Shown: piece after piece, positions 51,901 to 63,703 of the stretch
Layout: every line of letters begins with the position of its first letter
Position numbering within the stretch: position 1 is the stretch's first letter
Assembly (NCBI RefSeq): GCF_047495875.1
Contig: NC_092465.1
Coordinates: 12,346,660-12,410,659 of the forward strand
Origin: Pithys albifrons albifrons
Lineage: Eukaryota; Chordata; Aves; Passeriformes; Thamnophilidae
Length of the DNA: 64,000 nucleotides
Direction: 5' to 3'
The notes under the pieces: generated by a model
Told to the model about the DNA's origin: nothing
The model's database searches: none
What the model saw: only the letters and a program-made list of their open reading frames with translations
Program-made: the position numbers and the translations under genes

Positions 51901-53220
51901 AATGGGCAGTTTTAACAGCTGCTAAAGGTTCCAGCCTAGTACAACCCACATGAAGGGGACCCTCCTTATTTTGGATTGGGAGGGGTGTCAGGTGCCAGAT
52001 GGGCATCCTGAGAAATGCCCTTGAGATCCATGAGGCTGATGCACCCATGAGGGCACCCAGCTCTGCCCATCACTGGCAGGCAGGGCATGAAGTTCACAAA
52101 CTAGTGAGGAAGAGCTAAAAACTTCTTAATGGGAGTGCCAATGTGAAGTGACAAGGTGTTCATCTCCAGTGCTGGAGGTTCATCATGATGGGTCAGAGCA
52201 CCAGGCAAACATGCACAAACTCATCAGGGTTGAAGCAAGTCGGGTACAGCCATGTCTCTGCAGTTCAGTGATGCAGATCTAAGGCAGCATGGTTTTTTTC
52301 TTCTGCAGTCAGGCAGTTTGCCTTCTCAGCTCATCAGCTGAAGGGTCTGTGGGTCGCCATGGACTCTGCACAGCCCACACCACAAGACCCTAGGTCACAG
52401 CAGTGCAGGTGTGCTGGTTGCAGGGAGAGGAGGATGCAGGGTAACATCTTTGTGACCTGCTCCCTGAAACTAGGTCACCTCCTGGGACAGCAGAAGTAAC
52501 TCTCAGCACAGATGGCAGGTGGGACCTGGGAATGACCTTGCCTTTTGGTCACTTTTTCATGCATAGGCTTAGCTGGTGCACTGCACTGCAGGCAGTGGTT
52601 TGGTGATATGTGCGGCCAGTTACAAGCTCACTGTGGCCAGGCAATATCTACAGGCCTGAGGATGGCTGGGACAGCCACTTTTGTGGGGCCGGGCAGAGGA
52701 TATGGAACTAGCAGGGGTGTTCAGGAATTGCCACCTCCTGTGGTAGAGGTGCCAGCCTTGCATCATACTGTCTCCCTCTCTGGAGCAAAGAGGTGTTCTG
52801 CCACAACCCATTCCAGAAAGATAGCAGGTCCCTTGACCTCTTGCTCTTCTCTCTTCCTGTCAAGCACCCTGTTCTTGGGAAGGGTGTCCCTTAGGAAATG
52901 ATGGGTTGACATAGTCTCCTCCACCTCTCAGTCATCAAACACAGAATAGTAGTTGGAAGGAAAGAAAAAGCAAACCACCACTTACTGCACAGAGGCAGTT
53001 GGAAATGCTGCAAGGGCCATTTAAAACTCGTGTCTAGTTATTGCTGGGAAAAGTGCAGATAATACAAATAATGAAGGTGGTTTATCTCATCTGGTTTTAG
53101 TGGGCTGTTTAAAATGTTTTAACTGAGTTTAAAAGTGGTGCCGTTTTCTCTCCCTTGAAAGTGCACTTATATACATTACATTTGTTTGAGGACTTTGCTG
53201 ATTGACTCTAGGTAAAAATA

Positions 53221-53550
53221 AGCACGGTCTCGTATTACATTGTTATGCCGCATAAGCACCTTGCATAATTACCTTAGCCCCAACATAATTTTAATTATGT
53301 TAGAATTAGTGCAAAGAATTTTATCTGAGACTCATGTAAATATTTTGTGCTCTCGATACTTTGATGTGCCTAGAAAGAGATTAATGTTTGCTTTGATAAT
53401 TAGTCTGTTGCATGTGGCCAAAAATTCATTACAAACACAGTTAATTAAGTTGTCAATAAACCTTTGGTCTCCGGCTGGTGAGAATAATTCAATAATTTTG
53501 TTTGGCTTGACAGGGGATTTTCATTTTATTGCTATGAACCCTAGCTGTCT
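53221..53550. promoter_or_regulatory. Putative conserved non-coding block, AT-rich with homeobox words
   Basis: About 330 nt rich in TAAT/ATTA cores (CATAATTACC, TTTTAATTATG, GTTAATTAAG, AGAATAATTCAATAAT). It sits between GC-richer flanks and just before a CR1 relic. A 104-codon frame runs through it but has no coding hallmarks. The texture is like that of conserved developmental enhancers. The function is inference only. Confidence 0.2.
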
Positions 53551-53654
53551 TTAGGGGCCCGTGGCATAGTGGTGTTTTCCAGGAGGCCACGCAGAGATGG
53601 ACATGGTGCACGTGGTGCTGCCCTGGGGCTGTATCACAAGGAAAGACAGTAAAG

Positions 53655-53875
53655 CTTCACCTGAACATTAGTATGAACTTCTTTACTGTGTGGGTGACCA
53701 AGCAACAGAACACGCTGCTCAGAGAGGTTGAGGAGTCTCCCTCACAAGAGATATTCAAGAACCATCTGGAGGCAATCCTATACCATGAGCTCTAGGATGA
53801 CCCACTTGAGCAAGGAGGTTGTTCCAGATAACCCACTGTGGTCCTTCCAACCTGACCCATTCTGTGATTCTGTGG
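53655..53875 (+). mobile_element. CR1 LINE, truncated 3' part
   Basis: The copy reads through wording equivalent to the CR1 ORF2 end and 3' UTR: CTGCTCAGAGAGGTTGAGGA, then GTCTCCCTCACAAGAGATAT, CAAGAACCATCTGGAGGCAA, GTCCTTCCAACCTGACCC and the tail TTCTGTGATTCTGTG. About 220 bp are recognisable. Several small deletions and substitutions break any frame. The subtype resembles copies ending in repeated 'attctgtgattctgtg'. Confidence 0.85.
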
Positions 53876-54327
53876 GGTGCCACTCCAGATACAGCGTTAT
53901 GGCTCTGTGCTGCAGAGGGCAGAGGTGAACAGGGGCTCCTGTCCTGGAACTGGAGAAGCAGGGGACACTAATACTTATCCTCAGGATGTTATCTAGTCCT
54001 GCTGTGAGATGAGGAGCCCCAGGGTCAGTCCTGCTGCTCAGAGCTCCTAAAAATGACGTGGAAAGCCTGCCTTGTGTCTGGAGAGGTGATCTGGAGCGCA
54101 CGCCTACTGACTGTTCATATTGTGGGTCCAGATAGGGACCCACATCCTTTGAGGATGCAGTCTTTGTCATAGGAAATCAAGGTCTTTTCCCCAAATATCC
54201 TTCCTCTATTACAGAAACTCTTCAGGGGGACTGTAGCCTGGCAGGATTTCTTTGTACTCTTGTAGCTTCTGCCCTGGTGCCGTGAACATGCTATGGTGGG
54301 AGCACAGACCTCTCTGGTGACAAGGTC

Positions 54328-54353
54328 CACCCTTCGAGTGATCACCCTTCGAG
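54328..54353. repeat. Short direct repeat CACCCTTCGAG, period 15
   Basis: Two copies of an 11-nt CpG-containing word (54,328-54,338 and 54,343-54,353). It is probably a small duplication and is non-coding. Confidence 0.7.
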
Positions 54354-54479
54354 CTAGTGCATCATTCCCCATCCTTTATGTCTGAAAGCTGCAGCTCCCA
54401 CTGGACTTGAACTCAGGTAGGTAACAGAGAGCCGAGAAGGAGTGTGTATTTGAGGCATCACTCAAGGACCAAACGTTGA

Positions 54480-54800
54480 GTACCTCCAAGTGACTCATTT
54501 CCATTTCAAAGAGCCCATTTGTTTCATCTGGCAATTAGCTTGCACCCTCTGTAGAAAATGACTCCATAAATACCACCGAGCTCCCAGCCAATCTCCTCTT
54601 TTAAACATATTTTAAGTGCATGATTAATACACTTTCCCAGCCGCTGTCTGGGACTGTGCAGGGAGGTCAGGGAGCAGGTAAATGAAAGAAAATGGCTTCA
54701 CTCGACATTGACTGGGCTATTAATCACTGCCTATTTTCTATAAATCATGGCAGATGGCAGAAACAGGCAGGTACTCATGGGAAATGACACACTGTGCATG
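54480..54800. promoter_or_regulatory. Putative conserved non-coding block
   Basis: The block contains a perfect AP-1 word TGACTCA (54,491-54,497), an NKX2-type TTAAGTG (54,612-54,618), and several homeobox ATTA/TAAT words (GATTAATAC, TATTAATCAC, CAATTAGC) within 320 nt. It resembles a tissue enhancer. No coding frame is supported. Conservation would have to be shown by alignment. Confidence 0.2.
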
Positions 54801-56901
54801 ACGGGAATCGTGGATCACAGCAGACACCAGCAAAAGAGGTTGCTCCGCACCCGGCTGTCCCCAGCACAGGGAGGCCACTAGCACTGCACCTGTGTCTCAC
54901 CTCCATGTGACAGAAAGCTCTCCCCTGTAAGAAGGGATGTAGAAGTTTGCAAGAGCCCTAGAATATTTACTGCATTGTTGCTTGGCTGGTTGGGCCTGAT
55001 TGGGGATGGTTCTGTTTCTCATCAGGCAGCAGAGGCGGGAGGTTTGCAGCATATGTGTAAGTGAGCATGAGGGAGGATGAGCCCTGAGTATGAGCATCTT
55101 TTAGCCACTGTGGTGAGAGATACTTCTAATCACAGCAACAATCAAAAATTTTGCTCCTGACGCTGAATGCTCATGGTTGCTTTCCCTCAAAGCAGATGCT
55201 GAAGGGAAACAAGCTGGAGGAACTAAGACAGATAAGTGAAGAGGACAGATACATCCTAAAATAAGCAGGCATTTGACAGCAGCGGTAATCTAGGCATTTT
55301 TTATGCTGTAGTCTTGGTGGATCCCCTTTGCATGCCTAGGAATGTGAGCTGTTCCCCCTGGAGTGGGTGACCTTCTTCTAATATTGCCCCACAATGCTGT
55401 GGCAGTTGTACTTTCAAACTTTGTGTCTGTAGTGAATCTACAGCAACTGCTTTTGGTGGTGGAAAGTAGCTATGTTTTTTAGGACACACAACACTGTATG
55501 TATAGATGAATGAAAAGAATATTTTATATGGAGGCTGCATGAAAGATAAGGCAAATACAATTTATGGGCTCTCTTTTCTGACACATTGTCAGTCCCAGTG
55601 ACACCAGTTGGAATAATCTACTGTTGCACTTGGTATTTCTTCCACAGGGAATGAGATTTTTCCTGTCACCTCTCTTTTCCACCAGAGAGACAGAGGGATG
55701 TGCCTTTCCCTCTTTGGATGTAAGGAGAACTTATGTTGAGTTAATCAGTTTTTCTTTCCTATACCCTTGTATTCATTCCCTGCTAAACCCAGCCAGACCT
55801 GCAGCTGGACAGTGTTCATATTGCTTGGCAAGTAGCGCAGCATCGCTGCCCACAGCACCTCCTGCACAGCTCTCACCTCCAGCCCTGGTACACAGCAGCA
55901 ACAGCTCCTTTTTTTGCTGTCAAAATAGCTGAAAGAGCAAACTAGGCCAGCACCAGGCAGTTCAAACTGGGGCTCCCAGTTAAGTCACCCCTAACAGGGA
56001 GAAAATGGTCTACAGTGGGGAAAAACAGGATCATTTGCTACAGATCAGAGTCTATTCTGTCAGCAGGGAAAACGATGGACAAAGTTGGGGGATGGATATC
56101 GTAATGGGGTTTAAGACTTGTGAAGGAAAACTTGTGTCCATCCATATGAAGGTTAATATGGAGAACAGCTCCTGGAGAGATGTGCTGGGTAGTTGAGTGT
56201 GCTGAGGTGAGTGTGTGCTGGTGGGCTGGCAGGGTGACAGATGCAAAACATTAGCTGGGAAGAAGATCATAATCCTGCAAGCATGTAACCAGTAAAGGAA
56301 GAAACAGCCTCAAAGAAGCCTAAAAGATCCATAGAGAGTGGAAGATCTGAAGCAGAAGACATGAGAGATCTGGAGAGGAAAGACTAATATGCCGCAGCCA
56401 AGAAAGCTTCACATTATAAAGTGCAGGAAGGGTGTTGGAGAGGATGGCATGGGAACTTCAAACACCAGCTGGGTGGCCTTGGTGCTTGCTGAAGTCATCT
56501 TCCCCAGCCCAGGAGCTGCTTGGGGATGTCGTGTGGCTCCCACTGCTCTTGCCAGCGCAGCTGGATTGGGCAAGGAGGAGGGCTGGTCACCTCCACAGGC
56601 AGCTGTGTGCAGATGTTTTCCATGAAGGGAAGAGCAGCGAGGACATAGTTTGAAAGGAAAGGGAGAAATTGTAGCAGGACCTGGAGAAAAACTGTTTCAG
56701 AATGAACCTTGCTCCCAGGGGCTGTCTGCAGCAATGCAGGGTGAAAATCCTCTTTTTGGCATTGGAGTCCTTTCTTCCACTCTGTTATGTTTCTAACCCC
56801 AAACAAGCTCTGTTTGGCTGTACTAGGTTCCCCAGCCACGCTGCATCCTTGCTGCCCTGGCTGTGACTGGGCTGGAAAATCTGTGACGAGACTTGGGGGG
56901 A

Positions 56902-56939
56902 GGGCTGGGTCCCCCACCCCGGGCTGGGTCCCCCACCCC
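56902..56939. repeat. Perfect 19-bp tandem duplication
   Basis: Two adjacent identical units of GGGCTGGGTCCCCCACCCC. The G- and C-rich unit directly precedes the block at 57.0 kb. Confidence 0.9.
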
Positions 56940-56974
56940 TTCCTGATCCCCTCCCAGCTCCCCCGCAGGCCTCA

Positions 56975-57110
56975 CGGGAGCCTAATATTTGTGCATGTGT
57001 GTTTTAACACGGCATATGGTCTTCATTACATGCAGACTTCTCGCTTCCATAATTATACCATGATGGGAGTTCCTGTCAAAGCCATAAAGCAAATTCTCTT
57101 CCCCCACCGT
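56975..57110. promoter_or_regulatory. Putative conserved non-coding block
   Basis: About 135 nt with an E-box CATATG (57,013-57,018), a TAATTATAC homeobox-like word and a CDX/HOX-like CCATAAA, bounded by C-rich sequence on both sides. It is read as a possible enhancer purely from its texture. Confidence 0.2.
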
Positions 57111-59094
57111 GTCCCTCCGCCCCCATCAGCCCTCCCCATAAAACTTGCAGGGGTCTCCACTTTGCAAGGAGAACCCTCCCTGAGCGGCTGCACCATTAAC
57201 CCTTTGCCTCCTCCCATTCAGCAGCTGTTGGAGGAAAGCTGAGCTTTCCCCATTGGCGCTTGCTTACCAGAAAAGGGGAAGGTGGTGCCCAGATTTTGGC
57301 CATGTAAGAAAGGGCACAGAGAGCCAGCAATGCCGAAACCATGTTGGGGAAGTGGGGAGGAAAGGAGCAGCCTAACCCAGTGCCCTTGTTGCCTACTTCC
57401 TCACCATGCACAAAGTGTGCCAAACCTACGCACTGCCAAAATACAAGTCCCTCTGGGTAGTGCACGGCAGCTGTTTAACAACACGCTACAACACTACCCT
57501 ACAGTTTAGGACAGGAAATGAACGCGGCTGTATCTGCAGGGAGAATTTAAGTACACAGACTGCAATTACTTGCACCAGAGTTTGGCCAGAGCCCCACTCC
57601 TCCAAGCATTGCCACGAGGCCAGACACTGATGGCTGGTGCTCAGGTGCTGCAGGGTCAGCACAGCTCCAGAGACTGCAGGCAGCTTGGCACCTCATAGGT
57701 CATGCCTGAACCTTGTCCGGGATGGATAGAGGCAGGAAAATATGGCAAATTTACGCACAAGTTGAAAATTCAGCTTTATTTTTGTGTATGTGGGTGGTGC
57801 ACTCAGAGGAGTCAAGGTGCTGCAAATTTAGGTGTCCTTTTTCTTGATGATTGACTGGAAAATAGGCTTGGACAATCCCTAATTGCAGTAGAAATAGCGA
57901 ATAGTGGAGGGGGCAACTTTTTGCTACCATGGCTTTCTGGCCCCTAAGCCAGGATGCTGCTAAGAGTCAGGAAGAGAACCATCACCTCAGTGCTGTTCTG
58001 GTCTCTGGGGCTGTTGGGATGTCCCCAGTGGGTATGGGCTGCAAAGGGCTTGCTCAGGATCACACTGGAGATCCTGTTCAGCACTGTGCTCACCATGGCA
58101 GGAAAAATTTGGTTTCCCACTAGGTGGTAGAGAAGAGCTTGAGTAAAAATTCTCCCACTTCTCACAGTTGAGTACAAGGGAAAGGGGGTCTTAAAACCAA
58201 AGACCTCTGTTTTAGCAGAGTTTCCAGCAGACCCAAATGCAGAGGGGCTGCTGCTGCAGAGTGGTGGGGGAGAGGTGGGGAGTGGCTTAAATTTTCTGTA
58301 TCTGCTTGCTTTAGTTTGAGTCTTCCAGAGTCCTTTGTGGGAGTTCAGGGCTGGACCCCCGGTGAGAGGCCGAGGCAGGGAGCAATGCAGCAACCTCAGC
58401 ATCCCACACTCTCCCCTGTCTCTTGTGTTTCACATTTTGCCTTAGGAATTTTTTGCTCTATCTAAAATAATAGTTCAAAGGAGGAAGAATGACAGGTGCT
58501 GCAGACTGGAGGTGTGTCAGGATCCCATCACTCAAACATCCTGCCTGGATTTATATTTGCACATCTCTTTAATTCAGAGGAGGGTGGAAGCACTGTATCT
58601 GTTTCTTTGTAATGTCTGAAGTCTAAAGGGATAAGCTACATGGATGGCGTTTAAGTGGACTCTCTCTAGCTCTTCTGGGCAAACTGAATGAATGGAAGCT
58701 GTGCAGCTGAGCAATCAGGGATGTTTTCATCCTGGAGTGCTTGTGATCTCAACACTGCATTGGGATGCATAATGCTGGCTCAAATGCTTACATTTTCCAT
58801 GCAGTGGATTTCCTAAGCACACTAGTCTTGATTTGGATGGGGTGTGATGAAAGGTCTAACCTAGCTGAGAGAAGGTACCAGTGATATGTTTGAATCTAAA
58901 GGTGTCTGCAATAACTTTTGAAGGTTCCTGCAGCCCTGAGGTGGTTGGTTTTATGGCATGAGGCAGCAGGGGCACTGTGTCATGAGCTGAAATGTCCAGA
59001 ATGAGTGCTCAAATAGAAATCAGACAGTTTTCTTCAGATAGTCTCATGATAATGGTAGACATTTCCTAATACAGCCCAGGAGATGGTGAACCTG

Positions 59095-59109
59095 TTTTTT
59101 TTTTTTTTT
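59095..59109. repeat. Poly-T tract (T15)
   Basis: Fifteen consecutive T followed by CCCAATTG. It is a simple homopolymer. Confidence 0.8.
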
Positions 59110-60969
59110 CCCAATTGAGGGAAGCCTGAACACACAGTATTAACTTCCCTGGAGAGAAAGGTCGCTTTTCATGAATATGTGTCTCATGGGTCCAGAAGGA
59201 AAATAAACATGCCGCATGATGCTGCAGACTGAACTGGACAGAGTTCAGCTCTCAGCTGGCTCCACACTTCTTGAATACTGTCTGCCTCATGTGAGAAGGA
59301 AAGGTTCTGGAAGCCCCATAGTCCTGTGTTCAAATATAATACCACAGTTCCCATGTGATGTGACCCTGGCCAGCATGTACTGTGCCAAAATACACTGTTA
59401 GAGAGAGATTTTCTCCAGGACAGACAGAGCTACAAGCCTTCAGGTTTGAAGGATGATGAAGTGGAAGGAAAGAGGGTTGTGTGCTTCAGGAGCAGGATTA
59501 CGTAGCAAAGAGGTCTCTAATCCTGCAGGAGGTCTGTGCCAAGGTTTTCCCCGAGGTGTCTGCTCAGTTTCTGGGGTCTCAACATGAGCTAATCTGAAAC
59601 CACAAGAGAGAGGCAGAGGAGGGACAGATTTGATACCTGGTGGCTGAGGCCCTTCAGACTATGTGGCTCCAGGCTTTGCATTTGAGTTAAGAGCAGGGAA
59701 GTTTGCATCCTCAGGCCTCTGCCCACAAGGAGATTGTTGAGTGGTTGGCAATAAAGGCCCCTGGGGGAATTACTTCTTCTTGACCACAGTTTTCACAATA
59801 GTTTCCAAACCTCCTATTCCTGAGAGCATTCCTATATGCCCACACACTGACCAGTCCCCTCTGGAGCGCAGAGAGAAATGCCTTTATTCTTCTTTAATTT
59901 GAACCTTCAGATCTCTCCTGGACAGGAACAATCTGGAATAAACAAACCTTGTGTTGAAAACCGCTCCTCTTCAGTACTATACTGACTTTCTAACTTGCTT
60001 TTCCTTTGGAGAGTTTTGACACACTTTGTTCTTCAATGCATTAATCTTTACAAAGTCTCAAGGAAGCCAGAAAATGCTGTGACTTCTCTCTCCCTTTTGT
60101 TTTTATGGATAGGGAATGGAGAACCCACATATCCCACAATCAATTAAATGCCTTCTCAAGTGCTTGTTTTGTACCTTTTTAGAAAACCCAGAGACCAAGC
60201 GCAGAGGTGTATGTGTGTTATGGATTGAACCAGAACTGACTGGAATGAAAGACTTGTGTCGGCCTGAGGGTTTTTTTTCCTGAAAGAGGTCTGAGGCTCT
60301 CACTGGATGATGCTAACTCCCAGCATGGAGCACATCTGGTGTCCCCTGGAAATGGAAATCAGCAGTTGGGTGATTTTGCGGTGTCCCTCTCTTCTTGGTC
60401 TGTTACCGACTAGAGCAGCTGTTTTGAGATGCCTGTTGTATGGCCTTGAAGCAGTCAGGCAGATTTCTAAGCCCTGCCTGTTCTGACACAGCAGGACTTC
60501 TTGTCTCCCTTTCCAATTTTTTGATGTAAGGAGCTTTCCAAGCCATGTCCATGTTGGTGGGAAGGGGGTGAGATGGGACCTTATATTACCCTGAGTGCTA
60601 CTGGACCCCCCAAAAGGCTGAGAGCTTGGAAAGCATCCGCACAGTCGATCACTTCCCTGAATTATCTGTGCTTCATGAGCCTCCAGCTCATGAATCTTGG
60701 AAGGAAAGACCTTCTCATGAGATTTGTGGTGCATCCAGTTCCAGCTAGAAATACCACAAGAAAAGCCTCTCTTGGGGAGATCCCAGCCCTAACCAGGAAA
60801 TGCAAAGTGATGTGAGAGTGAGAAAAAATCCAGATGTGGCCACTATCTGCTTTCTTTTAGTCTGGGAAACCAAGTTCTCCTTGGTGGAGTAGAGTTTTTT
60901 CAAGCATCATTCTCAAGCATATCTAGCCTTTGTGTTTGCCAGCTATAAGTCAGATCCACATATCAAAGC

Positions 60970-61012
60970 TCTGTGTGTGTGTGTGTCTCTGTGTCCACAT
61001 GTCTGTGTGCGT
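60970..61012. repeat. GT-rich microsatellite
   Basis: A (TG)n run of about seven units followed by imperfect TG-rich sequence (TCTCTGTGTCC, GTCTGTGTGCG). It is a short, partly decayed dinucleotide repeat. Confidence 0.75.
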
Positions 61013-63431
61013 GGAGACAGCTTCCAACAGATCACTTTCAGTTATTTTTCTGCTAACGGACCAAGCAGAGCTGCTCACTCCCACATACAGAGAGAGCTCT
61101 GGCTCAGACAGCTGCCTTGGGAGAAACATTGACTTTTGTCTTGTTGGGCCAGTGTTGCACTTTTTAACTACTTCACCAAGAAGTGCTTAAACATTTGAGT
61201 TTTTCAAAGTGAAGCAGTTTCTCCACCACCAAGCCTTTGTTCTCTTGCACAGTTCAGGAATTTTCTTTGCAGTGTTATCTTGTTTGCAGTCCCAAGCCAG
61301 CCAGTGTAGTTCAGGATAGCTCAGTGCTGAGGAAGGTCTCTCTTTCCTTTTAAAATAGACTAATTGGTGCAAGTGACAGCTACCCTGGGGGTGGGGAATA
61401 TTTACTGGATTTTGGAGGAGTTGGTGATGGGCTCAGGCTCTGGAGAGCTATTTGCAGGGAAGGAAAACATTCTAAGATTGCCAGGTAAGTACAAGCTTGA
61501 AGACAAGTTTGGGAAGAGTGTTGTGACGGCAGGTGGTGTTGGTGTTTGTGGTGCTCCTGTGTGAGTTTTTCTCTTATTGGTTGTTGGTCTGTGGGATAAC
61601 TGTGATGTCCAGGCTCTTTTGGTGCCAGGGAGTAGGAGGACATTATACTCACGAGCAGTCAAATATTTATTAAACCTCGAAAAAATCATTAATCCCACTC
61701 AAATATTTGCTAATTGTAATATTCAGGTGGGGGGTAGATACCCACAGGTGTTTGACAGCTCACACTTACAACTAAAACTAATAACAGCAGGAACAACAAA
61801 GTGAAACTGCTGACCATAACTCCCCCAACTGCTCATACATTTTTTTTGAGGGCATCCAGTTGGCCCCAAACCAAAAGTACTGTTCCCCAGCAGAAACTTT
61901 CCTACATTTATTCATCACATACAGAGTTGACAAGTACCACCAATTCTCTAGTTACCAATGCACTAATGAACATCTGCTAGTCTTTCTTGCAGGTTCAAGG
62001 ACTTGAGCAGGATGTAGACTGAGGACTGAATTTCTCTGTGTGTCTGAATAAGGTAAAAAAATGGATTTAACATGATGGTAGAGCCTTAGTCTGGGGTTCC
62101 TCATTCTTCTCACATAATGGCTTCCAAAGCCCAAATACTTTGATTTACAGTTATTTCTGGTAAGTGGGGCTTCCAGTGAAGAACTGAACATGTCTTGAAC
62201 TATCAGAAACACAAGAGCTGGAGATAATTTTTTATTTGTAAGTAAGCTAAACTATTTCAAGTAATCTTTACTGTTGCTAGTCCTGGAGAACTTGAAGCTT
62301 CTGGTAGCCATGAGATATTGCTTTGCTCTCTCTTGCTAGTGGAAATGTAAAAATTGCCCAGCAATGCTGTTAAACTAACCATTAGATCCCACAATGAATA
62401 TCTCTGGGGTGACATCTAATTACTTCTCCAAAACCTGGGAATATTTGCTATGAAGAAGCATCAAATAGCAAGACCTCTCCTGTACAACAATAATTGCTCT
62501 AGACTTTCTACCATGTCACTTTAGTCCTCTCACTGTTGTTTTGCTTGATGTTACATATGAGGAGAAAATTCAGCTTTAACTTAACCCCTCAGATTAACAG
62601 CAGGTACAAATTGGGGTGGAATTTAACTCACTCTTCTAGAAAGTCATTTATGTGTGTTTAATGATTTCTGTTTTCCTTTACATCATGCATTTTAACTCTC
62701 ATTCTGTGCCTTGTCACCCATTACCACCCAGCATGCTGTTTCCCAATGTGAAACTGGGATGTGGAAATGGCTGAAAATAGGAATCCAGCTGAAAGGACCA
62801 TATGCTACCTGGTGGGTATTGCTCAGCCATGCAAGGAAACCTAATAGCTCTGAAAAGTAAGAAAGATACACATGAAAGCTGATGCATTTAACCACTGGGG
62901 CATCTCCTTTAGGAGGTCACCGCCAGCACTTTTCTTGGAGGTGGGAGCCGTTTGTATGTGGTTGGTTACAGGTGCCTGTGTGCTGCAGGGCATTGGTGTC
63001 AGTACAAACTGCTGTGCAGCACACAAATCATTTCTGATGAAAATTAAATACCCAAAAAAGAAATTCCACTACCAATGGTGTGAGCAAATCATGCACAAAT
63101 GACTAATAAATAGCACCGCAATCTCTCCTTAAGCTGTGATTTATCTGTCTGGAGACTTATTAAAGAAATGTTCCTGCTGTTTGCGCAGTTTTTTATCATA
63201 GCACTGCCTTTTGATGCTCTCAAGTGCCAGAAACCTCTTTCCCTGCTCTGACGGTCCCACAAAAGCCCCACACATGACCCCTCCACTATGCAGTGTCTGT
63301 GAGCTAGTGCACCTGTACCCCAACACCCTGGCCCTGCTCTCCCCCAGCCTCACACTGTTGCTCTGTGCTGCAGTGAGATGCCCTGCTTGTGGTCTGTACC
63401 AGTGAATGAGTTCTCTGCGTTTTGCTTCCTC

Positions 63432-63672
63432 CTGGACTCAAGGAAATGGCATGAAGCTGAGTCGGGGGAGGCTTAGGTTGGATATCAGAAGGTTTTTCAC
63501 CCAGAGGGTGGTTGGGCACTGGAACAGGCTCCCCAGGGAAGTGATCACAGCACTAGGCCTGTCTGAGTTCAAGAAGCATTTGGACAATGCTCTCAGGCAC
63601 ATGGTGTGATTCTTGGGGTGTTCTCTGCAGGGCCAGGAGTGTCAGCATATTCTAGGATTCTATCATTCCCTT
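63432..63672 (+). mobile_element. CR1 LINE, 3' part with ORF2 C-terminal tail
   Basis: The reading frame at about 63,406-63,609 translates to the typical end of CR1 ORF2: RGRLRLDIRRFFTQRVV, then HWNRLPREV, then FKKHLDNALRHMV and a stop. The 3' UTR follows with CAGGCACATGGTGTGATTCT and TGCAGGGCCAGGAG. It then jumps to CAGCATATTCTAGGATTCTA, so the usual middle (wording like ttggactcgatgatccttgt) is deleted. ORF2 encodes endonuclease and reverse transcriptase; only its last 55 or so codons remain here, so the copy is dead. The open frame shows it is younger than the other CR1 pieces in the window. Confidence 0.92.
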
Positions 63673-63679
63673 TTCCAGG

Positions 63680-63703
63680 ATCATTGCATCATTGCATCAC
63701 TGC
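63680..63703. repeat. 8-bp tandem repeat ATCATTGC, three units
   Basis: ATCATTGC ATCATTGC ATCACTGC just after the CR1 tail. CR1 copies usually end in short repeats of about 8 bp (ATTCTATG-like). These units differ, so they may be a local duplication or an unusual CR1 terminus. Confidence 0.7.

Larger units (their letters stand above)
46631..53654. other. Non-coding stretch with higher GC patches
   Basis: I see no supported gene. The stretch contains a C11 homopolymer (48,731-48,741), a CpG-rich patch near 48.89-48.96 kb and frames of 179 codons (48,844-49,383, minus) and 139 codons (50,087-50,506, minus) that I do not accept as genes. TATAAA-like words occur on the plus strand near 50,289 without other promoter elements that I can support. 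Confidence 0.5.
54801..63431. other. Non-coding stretch
   Basis: I see no supported gene. Notable pieces are a 19-bp perfect tandem duplication at 56.9 kb, an enhancer-like block at 57.0-57.1 kb, a T15 tract at 59,095-59,109 and a short GT repeat near 60,971. Frames of 140-152 codons at 56.5-58.4 kb lie in GC-richer sequence and are opposed by frames on the other strand. Confidence 0.5.

Noticed and set aside
56495..58402. Cluster of 140-152-codon frames on both strands
   Set aside because: GC-richer sequence lowers stop-codon frequency. The frames overlap each other on opposite strands and have Pro/Ser/Gly-rich non-specific translations.
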